A stretch of 64,000 nt of DNA from positions 124,001 to 188,000 of the forward strand of contig NZ_AUCT01000002.1 of the NCBI RefSeq assembly GCF_000429905.1, in the 5' to 3' direction. The DNA comes from Desulfatibacillum aliphaticivorans DSM 15576. GTDB taxonomy: Bacteria > Desulfobacterota > Desulfobacteria > Desulfobacterales > Desulfatibacillaceae. The position numbers and the translations under genes are program-made. The notes under the pieces were generated by a model. That model was given only the letters and a program-made list of their open reading frames with translations, was not told where the DNA came from and did no database searches. Shown piece by piece: positions 16,479 to 24,486 of the stretch; the first letter of the stretch is position 1; each line of letters opens with the position of its first letter.

Positions 16479-17968
16479 GGATCTTCCAATGGGAGAAGCA
16501 CGGTGAACCGGCTTCCCTTTCCTACTTCGCTTTCCACGGATATGGACGCGCCCATGGAATCCAAAATTCCTTTGACGATGGACAGCCCCAATCCCGTGCC
16601 GGTGATAAAACGGGTCTTGTCGTTCTTGACCCGGTAAAACTTGTCGAAAATATTCGCCAAATGTTTTTCTTCAATGCCAAAGCCCGTATCCGCCACAGTC
16701 ACCTGGATGGCTTTTTCGTCGCCCCCGACCTCCACGGTGACGGAGCCGCCCTCGGGAGTGTAATTGATGGCGTTGGCGACCAGGTTGCCGAAAACGCTTT
16801 CCAGGGCCATGGGGTCCACGCGCATCTTCGGCAGGGGGGAAGCCGGCAGCGTAACTCCCAATTCCTGATTTTTGGCCTTTGCCTTGGCCTGCATAAAGTC
16901 CACAATGCTGGAAAGCAGCTCCTCCACCTGTAAAGGAACCTGCTGCTGGGCCACGTTGCCGCACTCGATCCGGGACACGTCCAGCAAATCGCCTATGAGG
17001 TCAATCAGGGACTGGGTTTTGTCCTTGGCCCGGGACAACAGATATTGCTCCTGCTCCGTGGCTTCATCAACCACGCCCTGAATGACCAGGGCCAATTGCT
17101 CCCTGATGGTCGCCAGGGGGGACCGAAGCTCATGGGACACCTTGGCCACAAACTCGGACTTCAAGCGATCCAGCATTTTCATGGCCGTGACGTCGTTCAA
17201 AACCACCACGGCGCCCAGACATTCCCCGTCTTCACTTAACACGGGTCTGCCGCGCGCTAAAAGATATTTATCCTCGGACAGGGCGAATTCCACGGCGGGC
17301 GCCTGATCCGCGTCCGAAAATTTCCCCTGGGAAATTTCCATGGCCAAATTGACCACGCCGTCATCCGGAACATATTCGTTCATGGATTTGCCGGGCTCAG
17401 TGTCGGGAGGCAGGCCCAGGTGGCGCAAAAACGCCGGGTTCATAAGAACCACCTGGCCTTCCTGGTTGGTGACCACCATTCCGTTTGGCAGGGCTTCGAT
17501 GATGGTGCGGACGCGGCTTTGCTCCTTGCCGAGATCGGCCAGGGTCCGCTGGCGTTTGGCCTCCAGTTCCAGGGTCTCCTGGCGAAGGCGCAGCTTTTCA
17601 ATGGCTCTGCCGGCCACAATCCGTAACTGGGCGGGTTCAAAGGGCTTGGGTATAAAGTCGTAAGCCCCTTGCTTCATGGCTTCAATGGCGGTCTCCACCG
17701 TGGCGTAGCCGGTAATCACAATGACCAGGATGTCCGTATCCTTTTCGTGAATGCGGCGCAGGACCTCCATGCCGTCAATTCCCGGCATTTTCAGGTCCAA
17801 AAAAACGATGGAAGGCCGCCACGTCTCCATCAGGTCCAGGGCCTCCTCGCCGCGGGAGGCCTTTCGCACCTCGCAATCCATGCGGATGAGGATGCGTTCG
17901 CACCCGTCCCGAATGTCCTTCTCATCGTCAACGACCAGAATCTGCATGATTTCCTGACTGTTTTTCAT
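16454..17968 (-). CDS. Hybrid protein: receiver domain, PAS, histidine kinase
   Basis: 504 residues. The receiver covers residues ~8-125, with VVDDEKDIR, phospho-acceptor Asp in VFLDLKMPGIDG and Lys in YDFIPKPFEP. A coiled linker and a PAS domain (~145-265) follow. The HisKA box is FVAKVSHELRSPLATIREQL. The ATPase has NLVANAINYTPEG, DTGFGIEEKHLANIFDKFYR and GTGLGLSIVKGIL. Soluble; the N-terminal receiver lets it take phosphate from another kinase, presumably the PAS kinase encoded nine bases upstream. Output regulator unknown. The start at 17968 follows an AAGG-type site. Confidence 0.9.
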   Translation of the reverse strand: MKNSQEIMQILVVDDEKDIRDGCERILIRMDCEVRKASRGEEALDLMETWRPSIVFLDLKMPGIDGMEVLRRIHEKDTDILVIVITGYATVETAIEAMKQGAYDFIPKPFEPAQLRIVAGRAIEKLRLRQETLELEAKRQRTLADLGKEQSRVRTIIEALPNGMVVTNQEGQVVLMNPAFLRHLGLPPDTEPGKSMNEYVPDDGVVNLAMEISQGKFSDADQAPAVEFALSEDKYLLARGRPVLSEDGECLGAVVVLNDVTAMKMLDRLKSEFVAKVSHELRSPLATIREQLALVIQGVVDEATEQEQYLLSRAKDKTQSLIDLIGDLLDVSRIECGNVAQQQVPLQVEELLSSIVDFMQAKAKAKNQELGVTLPASPLPKMRVDPMALESVFGNLVANAINYTPEGGSVTVEVGGDEKAIQVTVADTGFGIEEKHLANIFDKFYRVKNDKTRFITGTGLGLSIVKGILDSMGASISVESEVGKGSRFTVLLPLEDPCNQNTTI

Positions 17969-17977
17969 AGGCTAACC

Positions 17978-19462
17978 TTATTCATCCGCGCCGTCTTGGT
18001 CCGAGTCAAACTCCAGGGGCAGTTCGATTCTAAAAACCGCGCCCCCGTCATGATTGTTAGAGGCCATAATCCTGCCGTGATGGCTTTCAACGATTCCATA
18101 CACCAGAGAAAGTCCTAAACCCGTGCCTTTGCCTTGCTCCTTGGTGGTGTAAAAGGGCTCGAAAACATGGGGCAGGACGTCCTTGGGTATGCCGGGGCCG
18201 GTGTCGGAAATTTCAATGGCTGCGATCTTCCTCCCGGGAATGAGGTAAGAGGTGACCCGCAACTCGCCCCTTCCCTCCATAGCCTCGGCCGCGTTTAAAA
18301 TGATGTTCATAAACACGTGGTTAAGCTGCTGAATGTCCGCGGGAACCGGCGGCAGGTCCTCCGCCAGGTTCTTAACAATAATGATGTTCTGGAAGACAGA
18401 CTGATTTTCCAGCAAAAACAGGGTCCGGGATATGGCCCGGTTCAGGTCGTGAGGACGGACTTCCTGGCGTGTCTGGCGTGCGAACTCCAGCAACTCCTTG
18501 ACAATGTCCCGGGAACGCTGGGCGTCGTCCAGGATGCGCTTTAAGTCCGCCACCGCGCCTTCCGGCAGTTCGTATTCCTCCAGAATCAACTGGGCGAACA
18601 GGATGATGCCCCCCAATGGGTTGTTCAACTGATGGGCCACCCCGGCGGCCAGCTTGCCAAGGGACGCCATTTTTTCGGCTTGCAAAAGCTGCACCTGGGT
18701 TTTGTGCAGTTCCTGCCGGATCTCCAGGGCCTGGCGCATGTCGTGGAAAAAGCCGATGGTGGCCACTTCGCGTTCGTTTTCGTAAATAATGGAGGCGTTC
18801 AAGCGAATGGGCACCAGATCGCCGTTCTTGGACACCACGTCCACGGGATAGGATTTGAGCTTGCCCTTGCCCCCGTATTCTTCGGAACGCAGCTTGGCCA
18901 TGATGTTCTTGGCGCCGTCGCCCGGGTAGACGTCCCGGATGTCCATTTCATACAGGGCGTAATTCCGGTCGAACCCGGAAATGTCCGAGGCTGCCTGATT
19001 AAACACTATGATCCTGCCGGTTTTATCCGCGGCGATAACCCCATCCACGGAACTATTGATGAGGTTGTGTAAAAAGGCGTTGGTGCGCTGCAACTGGGCC
19101 TCCAGCCCTCCAAGAGCAGGCACGTCCAGGTCCAAAACCAGGGCGGCCTGAATCTCTCCAGCTGGCTGAATGGGCAAAGCCCGCAGGCAGGAGTCGATGT
19201 CCGGCCCCACAAACTCATCGCCGGAAACGGAAGCTGCGTTTCCGGAGCTAAAAACCAGCTTGGCCGGGCATTGGTCGCAGGGGGAATCATTATTGTGCAA
19301 AATTTGATAGCAATGCTTGCCTATGAGCGACTCGTCAAAGCGGTCCTGGACGAACTTGTTGGCGCCCAGGATGATGTAGTCCGGTGAGATAACCACCAGT
19401 TTGCGTGAAAAGGCGTCCACCCCGGCTAGCAGGGCGCGTACTTCTTCGTCCGATCTCTGCAT
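17978..19462 (-). CDS. PAS-domain sensor histidine kinase
   Basis: 494 residues, soluble. The N terminus (1-110) is a PAS-like module with paired cysteines (HNNDSPCDQCPAKLVFSSG), perhaps a redox or cluster site. A second PAS lies at ~125-245 (INSSVDGVIAADKTGRIIVFN). The H-box is MASLGKLAAGVAHQLNNPLG (conserved His), with N-box NIILNAAEAM, G1 DTGPGIPKDVLPHVFEPFYT and G2 GKGTGLGLSLVYGIV. NtrB/ZraS-like organisation. It leads an operon with the receiver-kinase, the MtnX-like phosphatase and a metallophosphoesterase. Signal unknown. Confidence 0.9.
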   Translation of the reverse strand: MQRSDEEVRALLAGVDAFSRKLVVISPDYIILGANKFVQDRFDESLIGKHCYQILHNNDSPCDQCPAKLVFSSGNAASVSGDEFVGPDIDSCLRALPIQPAGEIQAALVLDLDVPALGGLEAQLQRTNAFLHNLINSSVDGVIAADKTGRIIVFNQAASDISGFDRNYALYEMDIRDVYPGDGAKNIMAKLRSEEYGGKGKLKSYPVDVVSKNGDLVPIRLNASIIYENEREVATIGFFHDMRQALEIRQELHKTQVQLLQAEKMASLGKLAAGVAHQLNNPLGGIILFAQLILEEYELPEGAVADLKRILDDAQRSRDIVKELLEFARQTRQEVRPHDLNRAISRTLFLLENQSVFQNIIIVKNLAEDLPPVPADIQQLNHVFMNIILNAAEAMEGRGELRVTSYLIPGRKIAAIEISDTGPGIPKDVLPHVFEPFYTTKEQGKGTGLGLSLVYGIVESHHGRIMASNNHDGGAVFRIELPLEFDSDQDGADE

Positions 19463-19649
19463 GGTTTTCCCCCTGAATGGTATTTCCGAATTATATGCGG
19501 CCGAAATTAGGATCCAGGAACTTATTTATAGTGTTACCATCAGGGGGCTTTGGGAGCAAGCACAAAGGCGGAATTAATGGGAAAAACGAGCCCTCCGACA
19601 ATGATGAGGATGAACTTACCTCCCCACAGATTCCGCCTTTCGCCAGGCA

Positions 19650-20960
19650 TCACACCTTCATGAGCCACCCTTTGCCCATGGCGGTGGCCCCGACCTTGAC
19701 GGCGGAGAGAAACCGCGATTGCAGGGCCTCGCTCAAAAGGGCGCGCTTGACAGCGGGCATGCGTAAAAATCCGCCCAGGATGCCCCGCATGGCCCGATGG
19801 GTGATTTTTGTGGGATCGTCGAACAACTGAAACTGGGCCGTACCCTTATCCAGAGTTTGGAGGATCACCCGCTCGAAAGTGGTTTCCGGATGAATCACCC
19901 GCTGCTTGCGTTTTTCCAGCTTCAGGGCCCCGGGCTTGCAGGACAGGGCGCAGACGCCGCAGCCCAGGCAGATGTCCTCGTCTATGATGGGCTTTTTCTT
20001 TTTTTTGCCTTGGCCTTTGACAGGCGCCAAAGATATGGCGTTGATGGGGCAGGCGTCGGCGCATTTACCGCAGCCCACGCACGCGTCGTCGTCCACCTCG
20101 GCGATGCAGGACGAGGTCACCAGGGTGTTGGGATATCCGTAGGTGCTGATGCCGTTCAGCATGGTGCAGCAACAGGCGCAGCACTGGCAGATGAACCGGG
20201 GCCGGCGCTGTACGTTGTCGGAATTGAGCACCAGCCCTCTTTCCACGGACTGGGCGAGCAGATCCAAAATCTCCCCGTGACTGGCTTCCCTGGCCAGACC
20301 GTGTCGCACCGCGTACCTTGCGCCCACACTGAAGGAAAGGCACAACTCCAAGGGGTGGTCGCACTCCTTTTTGTTCAAATGATGGGTCTTGTGGCGGCAT
20401 GAACACACGCCGATGCCGCAATAATCCTGCTCCTTGACCAGGGCGGAGGCTTTTTCATAATCCAGAATTTCCGTGTAGGCCTGATCGGACAAAGCCTCTT
20501 CGTGCGGCATGGTCCGCATGAGGGAAACCTGGGAGTCGGAATGAAAATTGGAGAAAAAGAACAGGTCGTCGCCCATCATGTAATCGTGCAGGTATTTGGA
20601 GACCGTTTTGAAGTCCAGATCGTCGTTGACCCGCATCATGGTGAACTCAAACAGTCCGATGATCATGGGCGAAGGCATGTAGTAATACCGCCCGTTGGCG
20701 TGGATGTCGATGACCAAGCCCTTGTCGGCCATGGACTCGATCACCCTTTCAACACGGGCCGGTTCGTAGCCCGTGCATTTTGCGATGCGATGGACGTCCG
20801 CGAAGGAGTACGGCATCTTGACGATGATCTCCGCCTCCTCCTCGGTATACAATTTTTTCAACACGCTCATGAGCGCCTGGTTCTGAGGAACCCGCACCCA
20901 CAGGCTGTCCATTTTCTCGCCGAGCTGCTCGTACAAATCCTTAACCGCCAAATGCCCCAT
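19650..20960 (-). CDS. 4Fe-4S protein with N-terminal winged-helix-like region
   Basis: 436 residues. Residues ~30-95 look like a winged helix (IIVKMPYSFADVHRIAKCTG, VERVIESMADKGLVIDIHANG). The middle has two cysteine clusters, GIGVCSCRHKTHHLNKKEC and FICQCCACCCTMLNG, typical of the family annotated as 4Fe-4S binding proteins near oxidoreductases. Two ferredoxin-type CxxCxxCxxxCP motifs follow: CVGCGKCADACP and CLGCGVCALSCKP. It may pass electrons for the divergent AOR-type enzyme and be coexpressed with the TetR gene that ends one base upstream of its ATG. No membrane helix. Redox-sensing regulation through the winged helix is speculative. Confidence 0.75.
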   Translation of the reverse strand: MGHLAVKDLYEQLGEKMDSLWVRVPQNQALMSVLKKLYTEEEAEIIVKMPYSFADVHRIAKCTGYEPARVERVIESMADKGLVIDIHANGRYYYMPSPMIIGLFEFTMMRVNDDLDFKTVSKYLHDYMMGDDLFFFSNFHSDSQVSLMRTMPHEEALSDQAYTEILDYEKASALVKEQDYCGIGVCSCRHKTHHLNKKECDHPLELCLSFSVGARYAVRHGLAREASHGEILDLLAQSVERGLVLNSDNVQRRPRFICQCCACCCTMLNGISTYGYPNTLVTSSCIAEVDDDACVGCGKCADACPINAISLAPVKGQGKKKKKPIIDEDICLGCGVCALSCKPGALKLEKRKQRVIHPETTFERVILQTLDKGTAQFQLFDDPTKITHRAMRGILGGFLRMPAVKRALLSEALQSRFLSAVKVGATAMGKGWLMKV

Positions 20961-20961
20961 G

Positions 20962-21540
20962 TTACTCCCTCCCGCTCCTCAGGGCGTCAAAGCCCGTGAT
21001 GTACTTCCGGCCCGTGTATTCCATAAGATCCTGGACGTCCTCGTCCCGGGGATCCGGATACACGCCGGCGTTCACCAGATGTGCAAGGCCGTGGGCGTAC
21101 ACCCATCCCTGGTGAACGAACTTTCTCACTTCCTCTGCATGCAGCCCCTGAACCAGCGGATACGCCGCCAGCTTCCCCACCAAGGCTGACAGGTTTTTTT
21201 CCATGAACTGCTTGAGCAGGCCCGCGTTTTCCTCACAGCAGATGCACCGGAACAAATGCTTTTCGTCCCTTGCGAAAAGCACGTAACCCAGCCCCATGTC
21301 GATGAAGACGTCTCCCGTCCTTGGCGTGGACTCGTATTTCAACAGAATTTCCAAAGCCCTGGCTGCAATGGCGTCCTCCAGATCCTTCCTGGATTTCAGG
21401 CAGGTGTGCACCGGCATGGTGGAGCACCGGAGCCTTTTGGCCACCACCCGGGTGGACAGGGACTCCATGCCCTTGCTTCTGACCACCTCAAAGGCGGCGT
21501 TCAGGATCTGTATTTTAGTGAACTTTGACTTGGGCGGCAT
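20962..21540 (-). CDS. TetR/AcrR family transcriptional regulator
   Basis: 192 residues. The N-terminal TetR helix-turn-helix reads KFTKIQILNAAFEVVRSKG, then LSTRVVAKRLRCSTMPVHTCLKSRKDLEDAI. The C-terminal ligand domain contains several Cys and His (RCICCEENAGLL), so a metal or thiol ligand is conceivable. It is transcribed with the 4Fe-4S protein and is divergent from the oxidoreductase gene at 22025. A -35/-10 promoter with an internal inverted repeat (21579-21607) fits autoregulation. Confidence 0.88.
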   Translation of the reverse strand: MPPKSKFTKIQILNAAFEVVRSKGMESLSTRVVAKRLRCSTMPVHTCLKSRKDLEDAIAARALEILLKYESTPRTGDVFIDMGLGYVLFARDEKHLFRCICCEENAGLLKQFMEKNLSALVGKLAAYPLVQGLHAEEVRKFVHQGWVYAHGLAHLVNAGVYPDPRDEDVQDLMEYTGRKYITGFDALRSGRE

Positions 21541-21578
21541 AGCAAGCCTTTTGGTTGAAATTTTCCACGCCTGGTCGA

Positions 21579-21607
21579 TACATAACAGGCGTTATATATA
21601 CTGTCAA
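21579..21607 (-). promoter_or_regulatory. Promoter with internal operator for the TetR-FeS operon
   Basis: On the minus strand, TTGACA (21602-21607) and TATGTA (21579-21584) are 17 bp apart. Between them lies ATAAC-n4-GTTAT (21582-21595), an inverted repeat placed where repressor binding would block RNA polymerase. The promoter is well formed; operator use by the TetR product is inference. Confidence 0.72.
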
Positions 21608-21814
21608 CAATTTTTTAACAACCGGTAAACTTTGTCCGGTTCCGAGCATTTCTTTTGGCTCATCCTCTTTTTCAAAGGGATTCCCCTTGTAATTTTTCGC
21701 GACTCTTCATCATTTTGGGTTTGAATGACGGATTTCGCTTGACCTTAAGTTTTCTCCGGTTCATAGTATTTTTAGAGTGGAGAGGGATTTATTGCCAGGC
21801 GCTATCATAGGCCT

Positions 21815-21851
21815 GCCTGAACCTTGACAGCGTCGGCAAGGTTCAGGAGGC
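21815..21851 (+). other. Strong leader hairpin upstream of the oxidoreductase gene
   Basis: GCCTGAACCTTG (21815-21826) pairs with CAAGGTTCAGG-A-GGC (21837-21851) across a ten-base loop, about 170 bases before the ATG at 22025. No U-run follows. The remaining 484-bp intergenic region (21541-22024) is otherwise AT-rich and featureless. A regulatory leader is possible, since AOR-type genes are sometimes under molybdenum/tungsten cofactor control, but I could not match it to the known Moco riboswitch pattern. Confidence 0.4.
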
Positions 21852-22024
21852 TGAAGCCGTTATGTCTAAATCGCCCAACGCTCAATCCTCGTTATTCCAT
21901 CAGTGCTCCTGGATAATTTTCAGCATAGAGAAAACTTCGGTTTTTACCAAAATGGCGGAAGATAACTATTTTTCGTACGGGGCTCGTGTTTGCTGAATCC
22001 CGGTATCCAAGAAAGGAGCAAAGT

Positions 22025-23761
22025 ATGGACAAAATCTTACGAATCAACATGGGCGCCGAAGGCGGCCCCAAACTCATTGAAGGCCCTCTGGGCGACTACG
22101 AAGGCCTGGGCGGCCGCGCCATGACTTCGGCGGTAGTGCTTAAGGAAGTGCCTGCGGACTGCCATCCCTTGGGGGAAGAAAACAAGTTCGTCATTGCTCC
22201 CGGCATGTTGAGCGGGACATTGGGCGCGCAGACCGGCCGTATTTCCGTGGGATGCAAAAGCCCGTTGACCGGCGGCATCAAGGAGGCCAACTCCGGCGGC
22301 CAGGCGGCCCAGGTGCTGGCGAGGCTGGGCTACGCAGCCATCATTCTGGAAGGCAAGCCGGCTGACGGCTCCTGCTACAAGATCGTAATCAACAAGGACG
22401 GCGTTTCCATCTCTGAGGACAAATCCCTGGCCGGATTGGGCAACTATGCGGTTGTGGAGAAGGTGAAGGCCGAGTACGGCGACAAGGTGGCCACCATCTC
22501 CATCGGCCCGGCCGGCGAAATGAAGATGGGCGCCGCGTCCGTGGCTTTTTCCGACATGGAAATGCGGCCCACCCGCCATGCGGGCCGCGGGGGCGTGGGC
22601 GCCGTCATGGGCGCCAAGGGCGTCAAATTGATCGTCCTGGATGACGAAGGCATGCCCCGCCGTCAGGCCAAGGACGTGGAGGCCTTCAAGGACGCCAACA
22701 AACGCTTTGTGGCGGGCCTGAACTCCCATCCCGTCACCAGCCAAGGCCTTCCGGCTTTCGGCACCAACGTTCTGGTGAACGTGGTGAACGAGGCCGGCGG
22801 CTTTCCCACTAGAAACTTCAAGACCGGCCGTTTTGAAGGCGCCTCCAAGATCAGCGGCGAGACCATGGCCGAACAAACCGCCGCCCGCGGCGGCGTGGTC
22901 ACGCGCGGCTGCCACAAGGGCTGCGTGATCCGCTGCTCAGGCGACTACACCGGGCCTGACGGAAAATGGCTCACCAAGCAGCCTGAGTACGAAACCGTTT
23001 GGGCGCACGGCGCCAATTGCGGCATCGACGACCTGGACGTCATCGCTCAGTTGGACCGCATTGACGACGACCTGGGCCTGGACACCATTGAAATGGGCAA
23101 CGCCATTGCTGTGGCCATGGACGCAGGCCTGGCCGAATTCGGCGACGGCCAAGCGGCGCTCAAGCTCATGGACGAAGTGGCCAAAGGCACGGCTTTGGGC
23201 CGCATTATCGGCAACGGCGCCGGCGCAGTTGGCAAGATGTTCGGCGTGGAAAACGTGCCGGTGGTCAAAAACCAGTCCCTGCCCGCCTACGACCCCAGGG
23301 CCGTCCAGGGCATCGGCGTGACCTACGCCACCAGCACCCAGGGCGGAGACCACACCGCGGGCTACGCCGTGGCCACCAACCTCATGAAGGTCGGCGGCGA
23401 CGTGGATCCGCTCAAGCCCGAAGGCAATGTGGAGCTTTCCCGCAACCTGCAGATCGCCACGGCGTCCATCGACGCCTCGGGCATGTGCCTGTTCATCGCC
23501 TTCGCCATCATGGATCAGCCGGAAACCTTCCAGGCCCTGCTGGACATGATCAACGCCCATTACGGCTATTCGTGGACCGCGGACGACTGGGCGGAATTCG
23601 GCATGCAAATTCTCAGGAACGAGCGGGAATTCAACAAGGCCGCCGGCTTCACCAACTTGGACGACCGGCTGCCCAAGTACTTTAAAAAGCTGCCTCTGGC
23701 GCCGCACAACATCACCTTCCAGGTGACGGACGCCGAGTTGGACTCGGTCTTCAACTTCTAA
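22025..23761 (+). CDS. Aldehyde ferredoxin oxidoreductase family protein, YdhV-like
   Basis: 578 residues from ATG 22025 (AAGGAGCAAAGT upstream). Domain 1 holds the tungsto/molybdopterin-contacting GLGGRAMTSAV and PGMLSGTLGAQTGRISVGCKSPLTG; FSDMEMRPTRHAGRGGVGAVMGAKGVK is the family's central signature. The cluster cysteines are GCHKGCVIRC, spaced CxxxCxxxC instead of the classic CxxCxxxC, with a later Cys in DASGMCLFIA as the fourth ligand. This spacing points to the YdhV-type branch, whose substrates are not established. The fold binds a bis-pterin W or Mo and one 4Fe-4S cluster in the cytosol. It is divergent from the 4Fe-4S/TetR operon and ends at a strong terminator. Confidence 0.88.
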   Translation: MDKILRINMGAEGGPKLIEGPLGDYEGLGGRAMTSAVVLKEVPADCHPLGEENKFVIAPGMLSGTLGAQTGRISVGCKSPLTGGIKEANSGGQAAQVLARLGYAAIILEGKPADGSCYKIVINKDGVSISEDKSLAGLGNYAVVEKVKAEYGDKVATISIGPAGEMKMGAASVAFSDMEMRPTRHAGRGGVGAVMGAKGVKLIVLDDEGMPRRQAKDVEAFKDANKRFVAGLNSHPVTSQGLPAFGTNVLVNVVNEAGGFPTRNFKTGRFEGASKISGETMAEQTAARGGVVTRGCHKGCVIRCSGDYTGPDGKWLTKQPEYETVWAHGANCGIDDLDVIAQLDRIDDDLGLDTIEMGNAIAVAMDAGLAEFGDGQAALKLMDEVAKGTALGRIIGNGAGAVGKMFGVENVPVVKNQSLPAYDPRAVQGIGVTYATSTQGGDHTAGYAVATNLMKVGGDVDPLKPEGNVELSRNLQIATASIDASGMCLFIAFAIMDQPETFQALLDMINAHYGYSWTADDWAEFGMQILRNEREFNKAAGFTNLDDRLPKYFKKLPLAPHNITFQVTDAELDSVFNF

Positions 23762-23776
23762 ATTTGAAATAACCCC

Positions 23777-23809
23777 GGCGCCTCTCCCAAGGGGAGGCGC
23801 CTTTTTTTT
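23777..23809 (+). terminator. Rho-independent terminator of the oxidoreductase gene
   Basis: GGCGCCTC-TCCC pairs with GGGGAGGCGCC over a two-base loop (23777-23801), followed by eight T. It begins 15 bases after the stop codon and separates the oxidoreductase from the next gene. Confidence 0.92.
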
Positions 23810-23822
23810 ATGGAAACAGCTC

Positions 23823-24431
23823 GTGACGATCTTAGAAGCCAACAAACCGCTCCCCCGGCTGAACCTGACCCTGGAACGCAAAGTTCTGTCCGGATTCTTC
23901 CCCATGCTCCAAAAAGGCTGCCTGGTTCAATGCCCCAAGCCCGTCAGCGTGGAAGAGTTCCTCCTGGCTCTGCCCGGAGCTTCGGACATCAACCTCCTGG
24001 AAAAAATTCAGACGGTCTTTGTGGACGGCCATCCCGTGGACGACATTAAAGCCGCCATCCTCGCCCCGGATATGGAAATGGCGCTTTCCGCCGCCATGCC
24101 CGGCGCCCTGGGAGCGGTCATGCGCCGGGGCGGCTACTACGCGTCCATGCGCAGGCACATCACATTCCAGGCCCACGAAACCAAGGACGCCCAAGGCGCC
24201 TTTTTCATCACCGTCAAACTGTTCAACCTGCTGCTGTCCCAGGCCGGGCCGTCCTTATTGCAAAACGGAGTGGTTTTGGAAGCCCATGAGCTTGGGGAGT
24301 TAGCCAAAGGCTTTGAGCCAGGATTTATAAAAGGCGAATTGGATGGATGGGAGATCTCACGGGAAGACTTTTTTCAAATGATGGCGTCGGCCCCGCAGGG
24401 GGTTATGGGCAGTATTGTGTTTATGGATTGA
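23823..24431 (+). CDS. Unknown protein with MoaD/ThiS-like beta-grasp segment
   Basis: 202 residues, starting at GTG 23823 with no clear Shine-Dalgarno. The first ~105 residues resemble a ubiquitin-like MoaD/ThiS fold extended at both ends: SVEEFLLALPG, TVFVDGHPVDDIKAAIL (compare VNGKPVDD of MoaD-like proteins), and ALSAAMPGALGAVMRRGGYYA. A second part (110-202) is unrecognised. Because the neighbour is a tungsto- or molybdopterin enzyme, a cofactor-sulfur or cofactor-insertion role would make sense, but there is no C-terminal GG at the chain end. The intervening terminator means read-through or an unseen promoter is required. Confidence 0.5.
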   Translation: MTILEANKPLPRLNLTLERKVLSGFFPMLQKGCLVQCPKPVSVEEFLLALPGASDINLLEKIQTVFVDGHPVDDIKAAILAPDMEMALSAAMPGALGAVMRRGGYYASMRRHITFQAHETKDAQGAFFITVKLFNLLLSQAGPSLLQNGVVLEAHELGELAKGFEPGFIKGELDGWEISREDFFQMMASAPQGVMGSIVFMD

Positions 24432-24486
24432 TTGCGGCCGCTATCTTCCTAGATTTTGGTCAGAAATAATATTATAAACGCGCGCG

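Noticed and set aside
21815..21851. Leader hairpin as a molybdenum or tungsten cofactor riboswitch
   Set aside because: Only one stem can be matched; the conserved loop sequences of the Moco RNA were not found, so it is kept as an unnamed leader structure.
22037..23905. Minus-strand frames opposite the AOR-family gene
   Set aside because: Shadow frames caused by GC-rich third positions; the plus-strand protein has all family motifs.
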